From DASUPK01 sp036265435 (lineage in GTDB: Bacteria; Actinomycetota; Thermoleophilia; Solirubrobacterales; 70-9): DNA of 11,715 nucleotides. Shown here one piece after another: positions 6,648-11,715 of this stretch. Position 1 is the stretch's first letter. Each line of letters starts with the position of its first letter. The notes beneath the pieces are model-generated. The model searched no databases and had not been told where the DNA came from. It worked only from the letters and a program-made list of their open reading frames with translations. Position numbers and translations under genes: made by a program. The stretch spans positions 1 through 11,715 of the forward strand of contig DATAPB010000075.1 in NCBI GenBank assembly GCA_036265435.1, given 5' to 3'.

Positions 6648-7583
6648 ATGGCAGAGACCGGGGCAGAAGCCCCCACCAGGGAGAGGGAGGCGCGGAGCCA
6701 GAACGGAGGCGATCCCGACAAGCCACGCGAGCGCGGTTTCGGTGCGCCGTCGCTGCTGAAGCGCTTCGTCAACGAGCTCCAGGACCGGCTGACCGCGGAC
6801 CTCGACGACCGCGATCCCGACTTCATCCGCGAGAACCTCTCCCTCAGCTGGCTGTTGGCGACGGTCTGGTTCCGCGGCGAGGTGCGCGACATGAAGCGCA
6901 TCCCCGAGCAGGGCCCCGTGCTCCTGGTCGGCAACCACTCCGGGGGCAACATCACCCCCGACACGATCGTCTTCACCCTCGCCTTCAACACCTACTTCGG
7001 CGTCGAGCGCCCCTTCTACCAGCTCGCCCACAACCTGGTTCTGACCTCGCCGGTCGGGCCCTATCTCCGGAAATTCGGGACCGTCGCCGCGTCGCATGAC
7101 AACGCGCGCAAGGCGCTCGAGTCCGATGCCGCGGTGCTCGTCTACCCGGGCGGCGACTGGGAGGTGAACCGCCCCACCTGGGAGGCGAACAAGATCGACT
7201 TCGCCGGGCGCACGGGCTTCATCAGGCTCGCCCTCGGCGCCGGGGTCCCGATCATCCCGATCGTCTCCGTCGGTGGCCAGGAGACGGCGCTCTTCCTCAC
7301 CCACGGGGATCGCCTCGCGAGACTGCTTCGACTGGACCGGCTGCTGCGGTTGAAGACGCTGCCGGTCAACCTCTCGCTGCCATGGCTGGTCAACGTCGGC
7401 GACTTCCTGGGCCACCTCCCACTCCCGGCCAAGATCACCGTGCAGGTCATGGAGCCGGTCGACCTGCACGAGCGCTACGGACCGGATCCGGACATCGACA
7501 CGATCTACGAGGACATCACCGCGTCGATGCAGGACCAGCTGGACGAGCTGGCCGCCGAGCGCCGCCTTCCCGTCGTCGGCTAG
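6648..7583 (+). CDS. Lysophospholipid/glycerolipid acyltransferase-like protein
   Basis: This is a 311-residue member of the LPLAT/DGAT2-like acyltransferase superfamily, which moves acyl groups from acyl-CoA or acyl-ACP to glycerolipids or similar alcohols at the membrane. The catalytic block is GNHSGGNITPD (95-105), with His97 and Asp105. The eight-residue step fits the 'NHSGG....D' variant rather than the classical HX4D of PlsC. The acceptor-site block YPGGDWEVNRPTW (167-179) follows, then FAGRTGFIRLAL (185-196) and PIIPIVSVGG (201-210), as in this subfamily. The first 35 residues are charged and probably disordered, and no clear transmembrane helix is visible, so membrane association would be peripheral. 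It lies 27 bases after the SCP2-hydrolase gene, with a leaderless-type -10. The next gene follows after 9 bases. The superfamily is secure; the acyl acceptor is unknown. Confidence 0.88.
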   Translation: MAETGAEAPTREREARSQNGGDPDKPRERGFGAPSLLKRFVNELQDRLTADLDDRDPDFIRENLSLSWLLATVWFRGEVRDMKRIPEQGPVLLVGNHSGGNITPDTIVFTLAFNTYFGVERPFYQLAHNLVLTSPVGPYLRKFGTVAASHDNARKALESDAAVLVYPGGDWEVNRPTWEANKIDFAGRTGFIRLALGAGVPIIPIVSVGGQETALFLTHGDRLARLLRLDRLLRLKTLPVNLSLPWLVNVGDFLGHLPLPAKITVQVMEPVDLHERYGPDPDIDTIYEDITASMQDQLDELAAERRLPVVG

Positions 7584-7592
7584 GGATCCCGC

Positions 7593-8054
7593 GTGCGCAT
7601 CGAGCAGAAGGTCACGGTCGACGCCCCTCGCCACCTCGTCTGGCAGTACGTCACCGAGCCCGCCAACTATCCGCTCTTCATCGACGGGCTGACCCGCTGG
7701 GACGTGGCCGGCGACCGTCACAAGGGGCTCGGTGCCCGCTACCGGATGCTCATCAGGGTTGGTGCCGCCGACGTCGGTGGCCTGATCGAGATCGTCGAGT
7801 GGCAGCCCGACGGCGACATGGCGTGGAGCTCGGTCACCGGCGTGGACCAGAGGGGCCGGTGGCGGCTTCGGGATCTCGGCGACGGCCGCACGCGGGTCAC
7901 CTTCAGGTTCCAGTACGGCGTGGCCGGCGGCGGGATCCCCGCCGTGATCGCGGAGCGCGTGGCTGCGATCTCCCTGAACCGCCGCTTTCGCGTCTCGCTC
8001 CTCAACGTAAAGCGCGCGGTCGAGGAGCAGGCCACCGAACTGGCGGCCCCGTAG
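7593..8054 (+). CDS. SRPBCC-family (polyketide cyclase/START-like) protein
   Basis: This is a 153-residue protein with the helix-grip fold of the SRPBCC superfamily. The start IEQKVTVDAPRHLVWQYVTE is the typical first strand followed by the 'AP..vW..v.d...yp.f' helix. Strands with GLGARYRMLIRVG, GLIEIVEWQPDGDMAW and TRVTFRFQYGV follow, then a long C-terminal helix (about 115-150). Members bind hydrophobic ligands such as lipids or polyketides, and some are enzymes; no catalytic residue can be named here. The GTG at 7593 is the natural domain start, 9 bases after the acyltransferase stop, so it is probably co-transcribed with it. No clear ribosome-binding site is seen. It ends 3 bp from the convergent coiled-coil gene. 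The fold is confident; the ligand is unknown. Confidence 0.83.
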   Translation: MRIEQKVTVDAPRHLVWQYVTEPANYPLFIDGLTRWDVAGDRHKGLGARYRMLIRVGAADVGGLIEIVEWQPDGDMAWSSVTGVDQRGRWRLRDLGDGRTRVTFRFQYGVAGGGIPAVIAERVAAISLNRRFRVSLLNVKRAVEEQATELAAP

Positions 8055-8057
8055 GGG

Positions 8058-8846
8058 TCAGTAGGTTCGGAGCCGGCGGCCGCCGACGTAGTGCGTGCCG
8101 CCCGGATCGGCCGCGGCGGCCGCCTGATTCCGCCGCTCGGCGAGCTCCTCCACATTCGCGGCCTGGATCCGCTCCTCCGCCTCTCGCTGCAGCCTGACCG
8201 CCTCCTCGCTCAGCGCGGCGGCTGCCTCGGCGCGGGCCCGCGCCTCTGCCTCCCGCGCGGCCCGCTCCGCGAGCCTGCGGAGACGCTCCTCCGAGTCCCT
8301 GCGCGCCTCCTCGCCGGCCTCGCGCACCCGCTCGTCCATCTTCCGGCGAAGGCGCTCGACCTCGCCTGCCTCGACCGACGCCGACTCCGCCCGCTCCTCG
8401 GCGGCGATCGCACGCTGCTCGGCCTCGCTGAGCCGGGTTCTCAGCTCCCGAAGCTGCATCTCGGCTTCCCCTGCCTTCGTCTCCGCCCGCTGCCGGCGCT
8501 CGAGGGCGTCCTTGAGAGCGGCATCGAGGCGCGCCGACCGGCGCTCGACCGATCGCGCCTGCTCGGCCTGGTCCTCCGCCTGCTTGGCTCGAGCCTCGGC
8601 CTCCTCCACTCGGCTTCGCGCTTTCTCGAGGGCCCCCCGCGCCTTCGCACTCAGATCCTGCTCGACTCGCCGGGCGCGCTCGATCGCCTCGCTGGCGGCG
8701 GCGCGCATGCTCTCGGCAGCCGCCTCGGCGGCGGCCGCCTGCTCCCGAGCCTCGGCTTCGCGGTCACGCAGTTCCTCGATCAGCTCGGACGCCTTGGCGC
8801 GAAACCGCTCCGTCGCGGCACGGGCCTGCTCGATCTCCGCTCGGAT
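8058..8846 (-). CDS. Long coiled-coil protein with non-canonical start
   Basis: This is an Ala/Glu/Arg-rich protein predicted to be almost entirely coiled coil, with repeated 'RAEAEARAKQAEDQAE'-like heptads from end to end. It ends in a short non-coiled tail (AADPGGTHYVGGRRLRTY). No enzyme motif, signal peptide or membrane helix is visible. Similar composition is found in DivIVA-like and filament proteins, but no specific family can be claimed. The first ATG in frame is at 8708 (216 residues). However, the same frame stays open upstream to 8906 and reads as the same coiled coil with GC-biased codons (ARAATERFRAKASELIEELR and beyond), without any ATG, GTG or TTG. A strong GGAGGA at 8851-8856 points to ATC at 8846 (262 residues); CTG at 8858 is another candidate. 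The gene lies 25 bases after the acyl-CoA synthetase stop, so it is probably in that operon. Confidence 0.75.
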   Translation of the reverse strand: MRAEIEQARAATERFRAKASELIEELRDREAEAREQAAAAEAAAESMRAAASEAIERARRVEQDLSAKARGALEKARSRVEEAEARAKQAEDQAEQARSVERRSARLDAALKDALERRQRAETKAGEAEMQLRELRTRLSEAEQRAIAAEERAESASVEAGEVERLRRKMDERVREAGEEARRDSEERLRRLAERAAREAEARARAEAAAALSEEAVRLQREAEERIQAANVEELAERRNQAAAAADPGGTHYVGGRRLRTY

Positions 8847-8850
8847 GGGG

Positions 8851-8856
8851 TCCTCC
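8851..8856 (-). promoter_or_regulatory. Shine-Dalgarno sequence before a non-ATG start
   Basis: GGAGGA on the minus strand is followed by CCCC and then ATC (8846-8844). It lies after the acyl-CoA synthetase stop and just before the coiled-coil coding character begins. It is the only strong ribosome-binding site in this area, and no ATG, GTG or TTG lies at usable distance in the coding frame. Confidence 0.5.
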
Positions 8857-8871
8857 AGTCGGCTCGGACTG

Positions 8872-10539
8872 TCAGTCGGCGTGCTGGCGTTCAGCGAGCT
8901 CGCGCTTCAGGACCTTACCCGTCGCATTACGCGGAAGTTCGTCGAGGAAGACGATCTCCCGCGGAACCTTATAGCCGGCCAGGTTCTGCTTGACATAGCC
9001 CTTCAGGTCCTCCTCGCTCGCGTCCTTGCCGTCGGCCTTGACCACGAAGGCCACCAGCCGCTGTCCGAAATCCTCGTCCTCCACACCGATGGCGGCCGCC
9101 TCTGCGACCGCTTCATGGTCGGCGAGCAGGTCCTCGACCTCCCTCGGGAAGACGTTCTCGCCACCCGAGACGATCATCTCGTCGTCCCGCCCGTCGATGA
9201 ACAGGCGCCCGTCGTCGTCGAAGTGGCCGACATCACCGGAGGAGAGCAGGTCCCCGAGGTGCTCCTTGTCCCCGCCGCCGGTGTAGCCCTCGAAGGACAG
9301 CTGGTTGCCGATGAACAGGCGGCCCGTCTCGCCGGTCTCGACATCGTTGCCGTCCTCGTCGACGATCCGGATCACCGTCCCCCGCGGCGGCCTGCCGGCA
9401 GTGCCGGGGGCGGCGCGCATGTCCTCGGGGGTTGCGATGGACGCCCAGGCGACCTCTGTGGAGCCGTAGAGGTTGTAGAGGTTGTCGCCGAACTCGTCCA
9501 TCCACCTGGTGGCGAGCTCGCCGGGCAGGGCCGACCCGCTCGCGGCGGTCACCTCCAGCGGGGAGAGGTCGTACCGGCGCTTCACCTCGTCCGGCAGGGC
9601 GAGGATCCGCTGCATCATCACCGGCACGACGGCGAGCACCCGCGCACGGTGCTCCGCGACCGCCTTCAGGGTCTCCTCCGGATCGAATTTCGCTCGCAGG
9701 ACCATGGTGGCCGCCGTGGGCAGGCTGAGCATGAAGTGCAGGAAGCCCCAGGAATGGAAGAGGGGCGCCGCGATCATCACCGTCTCGCCGTAGCGCCGGG
9801 GGATCTTGGAGAAAAGGGTCGCAAGCGCGCTGAGTCCCTCCGGCTGGCTGCGCTGCGCTCCCTTCGGCGTTCCGGTCGTCCCAGACGTCAGGATCACGTA
9901 GCGCCCCTGCTCCTTCGGGGCCTGGAGATCCTCGCCATGCGCGGAGGAGATCAGCTCCTCCACGGTCGTCTCGTCGCTCTCGTCGACCTCGTCCTCCCAG
10001 GCGACGTAGCGGCGGACCCCGCCCGAAACCTCGGAGAGGAGCTCGGTGAACTCCTGATCGAAGATCAGCGCGCCGGGGCCCTCGCGCTCCATCACGTCGG
10101 CAAGCTGAGGCCCACTGAACGCCGTGTTCAGGTAGAGGGCGAGGGCACCGAGCTTCGAGCAGGCCATCGTCGCCTCGATGAAGTAGCGATGGTTGCGGCA
10201 CATGATGGCCACCCCGTCGCCCTCGTCGATCCCCTGGTCGCGCAGGGCGCGAGCCAAGGCGTTCGAGCGTCGGTGCGTCTCCGCCCAGGTGAGGGCGCCG
10301 GCCTCGTCGATCAGCGCGGTGCGGTCGGGCACCGTGAGCGCGTTCGCCGCCGAGCCAAGGGCAGGGGACGCGCCCCAGCGCACATAGCGCTCGGCGACCC
10401 TGGCGAGCTTGTCGGGGCGCACCGGCCTGACCAGCCCGACGTCGGAGAACACCTTCAGCTCGAACGCCGCGTCGCCGAGCGCCGTCGGGACGCGCGCGAT
10501 CAGCCCCCCGATCCCCTTTCTCAGCCCTTCCTGTGCCAT
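8872..10539 (-). CDS. Long-chain acyl-CoA synthetase (AMP-dependent, FadD-like)
   Basis: This is a 555-residue adenylate-forming enzyme that activates a fatty or other carboxylic acid with ATP and joins it to CoA. The core motifs are intact: the ATP loop LTSGTTGTPKG (217-227), YGSTE (358-362), the hinge region FIDGRDDEMIVSGGENVFP (447-465) and the C-terminal catalytic Lys542 in NATGKVLKREL. The roughly 60-residue N-terminal extension before the domain resembles that of mycobacterial FadD2/FadD12-type proteins, with no signal peptide. The length fits long-chain acyl-CoA synthetases. The ATG at 10539 lies 8 bases after a -10-like TAAGCT and has no Shine-Dalgarno sequence. Upstream on the same strand is ispF (43 bases away); downstream is the coiled-coil gene. 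It converges on a cassette with acyltransferase and SCP2-hydrolase genes and could supply their acyl-CoA, which is inference. The substrate chain length is not determined. Confidence 0.93.
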   Translation of the reverse strand: MAQEGLRKGIGGLIARVPTALGDAAFELKVFSDVGLVRPVRPDKLARVAERYVRWGASPALGSAANALTVPDRTALIDEAGALTWAETHRRSNALARALRDQGIDEGDGVAIMCRNHRYFIEATMACSKLGALALYLNTAFSGPQLADVMEREGPGALIFDQEFTELLSEVSGGVRRYVAWEDEVDESDETTVEELISSAHGEDLQAPKEQGRYVILTSGTTGTPKGAQRSQPEGLSALATLFSKIPRRYGETVMIAAPLFHSWGFLHFMLSLPTAATMVLRAKFDPEETLKAVAEHRARVLAVVPVMMQRILALPDEVKRRYDLSPLEVTAASGSALPGELATRWMDEFGDNLYNLYGSTEVAWASIATPEDMRAAPGTAGRPPRGTVIRIVDEDGNDVETGETGRLFIGNQLSFEGYTGGGDKEHLGDLLSSGDVGHFDDDGRLFIDGRDDEMIVSGGENVFPREVEDLLADHEAVAEAAAIGVEDEDFGQRLVAFVVKADGKDASEEDLKGYVKQNLAGYKVPREIVFLDELPRNATGKVLKRELAERQHAD

Positions 10540-10547
10540 CGCGGAGA

Positions 10548-10553
10548 AGCTTA
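10548..10553 (-). promoter_or_regulatory. -10-like hexamer TAAGCT, likely leaderless promoter of the acyl-CoA synthetase
   Basis: On the minus strand TAAGCT lies 8 bases before ATG 10539, inside the 43-base gap after ispF. No purine-rich ribosome-binding site is present. A weak TTCGCG lies 17 bases further upstream. It would allow separate expression from ispF. Confidence 0.45.
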
Positions 10554-10582
10554 TGCCCGGCGCAGTTGCACGCGAAGCGTCG

Positions 10583-11062
10583 TCAGACCCTCCGGAGCTC
10601 GTCCCCCGTATCGACCAGCGCGACGGCCACGCACGCGATCCCCTCCCCCCTGCCGATCGCGCCCATCCCCTCGTTGGTGGACGCCTTCACGCTGACCGGA
10701 GCCGAGACGACACCGCTCAGCTTCGACGCCATCTCTGCCCTGTGGGGACCCAGGTTCGGCTCCTCGCAGATCACCGTGGCGTCGACGTTCGTCACCGCAC
10801 CGGGGAGTCGGCCGACCACCACGCGCAGCATGTCGATTGAGTCGGCGTCGCGCCACTCGTCCTCGTCCGGCGGGAAGAGCTCACCCAGGTCGCCAAGCGC
10901 GCAGGCTCCGAGCAGCGCGTCGATCACGGCGTGCGTGAGGACATCGGCGTCCGAATGCCCGGAGAGGCCGCGGTCATAGTCGATCTCGACCCCGCCGATC
11001 ACCAGCCGCTCGCCCTCGACGAGCCGGTGGGAGTCGTAGCCGGTCCCGACCCGAAGAGCCAT
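10583..11062 (-). CDS. ispF: 2-C-methyl-D-erythritol 2,4-cyclodiphosphate synthase
   Basis: This is a 159-residue enzyme of the MEP isoprenoid pathway. It cyclises CDP-ME 2-phosphate to MEcPP with release of CMP, as a cytoplasmic trimer. The metal-binding residues are visible as Asp10 and His12 in GTGYDSHRL and His44 in LSGHSDADVLTHAVIDALLG. The C-terminal signature STNEGMGAIGRGEGIACVAV is intact, and the length is normal. The ATG at 11062 overlaps the TGA of the upstream phosphatase gene (TGATG), with GGAGG just upstream, so the two are translationally coupled. No IspD domain is fused to it and ispD is not in the window. The frame is open far upstream, but that part is antisense-like shadow over the phosphatase gene. 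Isoprenoids made here feed quinones and carotenoids. Confidence 0.96.
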   Translation of the reverse strand: MALRVGTGYDSHRLVEGERLVIGGVEIDYDRGLSGHSDADVLTHAVIDALLGACALGDLGELFPPDEDEWRDADSIDMLRVVVGRLPGAVTNVDATVICEEPNLGPHRAEMASKLSGVVSAPVSVKASTNEGMGAIGRGEGIACVAVALVDTGDELRRV

Positions 11063-11715
11063 CAGCCTCCAGCCTCTCCCGAGCTCGAGACCCGGCCCGC
11101 CCCGTCGCCCGGGCGTCCGAGTGGCTCGAGGCGGCGCTGGCGGCCGTCGAAGACGCAGATCCTCTCGACGCCGAGATCGGAGAGCAGCTCCAGAGCCTGG
11201 TCGTAGCCGAAGCCGACCTGGTCCGGCGCGTGGGCGTCGGAGGACAGGGCGAAATCGGCGCCGGCCTGGGCACACATCTCGATCAGGGGTCGCGACGGGT
11301 AGATCTCCCCGACCGGTTTGCGAAGCCCGGCGGTGGACACCTCCACCGCAATGCCCGTGTCGGCGATCGCCTCGACGAGGGGCTCGTAGTGAAAGCGCGG
11401 ATCGCGCTCCGGCCGCGGGCGGTCGTCGCCCCACATCTTGACCAGGTCCGGGTGGGAGACGATGTCGAAGAGACCCGACCTCACCAGCTCGGCCTGCCAG
11501 CGGAAGTAGGTCGACCAGAGCTCGTCGGGATCGCCGATCGACTCCCAGATGTCGTAGCGGCGGTCGTCCACGGCGCCTTGGTCGCCCAGGAAATGGATGG
11601 AGCCGATGACGTAGTCGAAGTCGCGCTCGAGCAGGTTTGCGATCCGATCCTCGCTGCCCGGGACGAAGTCGCACTCGATGCCCAGCCGCAGCGGCGTCTG
11701 CCGCACGAACTCCAC
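11062..11715 (-). CDS. PHP-family phosphatase, histidinol-phosphatase-like (5' part outside the window)
   Basis: The visible 217 residues are the C-terminal part of a PHP-domain metal-dependent phosphatase, most like HisJ/HisK histidinol phosphatases of histidine synthesis. Metal-binding motifs are seen in order, in fragment numbering: GIECDF with Glu14, IGSIHFLG with His41, DIVSHPDLVKMWG with His88, and SSDAHAP with Asp150 and His152. AVEVSTAGLRKPVGEIYPS (123-141) is also typical of the family. The N-terminal HxH motif would be upstream of the window edge. The GTG at the edge is an internal valine, not the start. The last 25 residues or so are Gly/Ser-rich and not part of the domain. It overlaps the ispF start by one base. 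Other PHP phosphatases of similar build cannot be excluded, because no other his gene is present. Confidence 0.88.
   Translation of the reverse strand: MEFVRQTPLRLGIECDFVPGSEDRIANLLERDFDYVIGSIHFLGDQGAVDDRRYDIWESIGDPDELWSTYFRWQAELVRSGLFDIVSHPDLVKMWGDDRPRPERDPRFHYEPLVEAIADTGIAVEVSTAGLRKPVGEIYPSRPLIEMCAQAGADFALSSDAHAPDQVGFGYDQALELLSDLGVERICVFDGRQRRLEPLGRPGDGAGRVSSSGEAGG

Noticed and set aside
5898..7721. A 607-codon open frame on the minus strand over the hydrolase and acyltransferase genes
   Set aside because: It spans two well-supported opposite-strand genes and their gap, and its protein is low-complexity with no motif.
8074..8085. Perfect 12-bp palindrome CGGCGGCCGCCG near the convergent gene ends
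   Set aside because: It encodes the GGRR part of the coiled-coil protein's tail, has no T-run on either side, and short GC palindromes are expected at this base composition.
8512..10695. A 727-codon open frame on the plus strand, opposite the acyl-CoA synthetase and coiled-coil genes
   Set aside because: It is antisense to genes with complete, recognisable motifs, has no domain of its own and arises from the lack of stops in GC-rich antisense frames.
10583..11674. ispF as a long fusion starting far upstream
   Set aside because: The part before ATG 11062 is an alternative frame of the PHP-phosphatase gene; IspF starts normally with MALRVGTGYDSH and has a ribosome-binding site there.

Overview
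This is an 11.7 kb piece of a high-GC chromosome, densely coded, with no mobile elements, RNA genes or CRISPR. The content suggests an actinobacterium, perhaps a deep-branching one such as Thermoleophilia/Solirubrobacterales. The reasons are strong GC bias at third codon positions, the MEP-pathway gene ispF near a cysS-rlmB pair, an SCP2-type lipid-binding domain, GTG/TTG starts and many apparently leaderless genes. The lineage is inferred from style and gene content, not from a marker gene.

Layout. (1) 1-192 may hold the decayed tail of a sensor kinase. A polytopic membrane protein (193-942) follows and converges on a MarR-type regulator (950-1429, minus). (2) The MarR gene is divergent from a two-gene unit, a YceI-family protein (1493-2041) and an NADPH-dependent FMN reductase (2044-2628). 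The intergenic region holds several inverted repeats that look like operators. A DUF1330-like gene (2675-3073) follows. (3) On the minus strand, cysS (3779-5131) leads into rlmB (3070-3723), with a perfect 14-bp inverted repeat just upstream of the rlmB start. (4) Divergent from cysS is a plus-strand lipid-type cassette: an SCP2-alpha/beta-hydrolase fusion (5247-6620), a lysophospholipid-acyltransferase-like protein (6648-7583) and a SRPBCC protein (7593-8054). (5) On the minus strand from the right edge are a PHP-family phosphatase fragment (11062-11715), ispF (10583-11062), a long-chain acyl-CoA synthetase (8872-10539) and a long coiled-coil protein (8058-8846). The coiled-coil reading frame has no ordinary start codon.

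How the parts fit. The acyl-CoA synthetase, acyltransferase, SCP2-hydrolase and SRPBCC genes form a lipid-handling neighbourhood lying between ispF and cysS-rlmB, which are often close neighbours in actinobacteria. The MarR/YceI/FMN-reductase group looks like a locally controlled redox or isoprenoid-quinone response unit. The most coherent unusual signal is that five genes without a Shine-Dalgarno sequence each carry a TAnnnT hexamer exactly 7 or 8 bases before the start codon, as expected for leaderless transcripts. The second is the coiled-coil gene, whose obvious coding frame runs well upstream of its first ATG to a strong ribosome-binding site followed by ATC.
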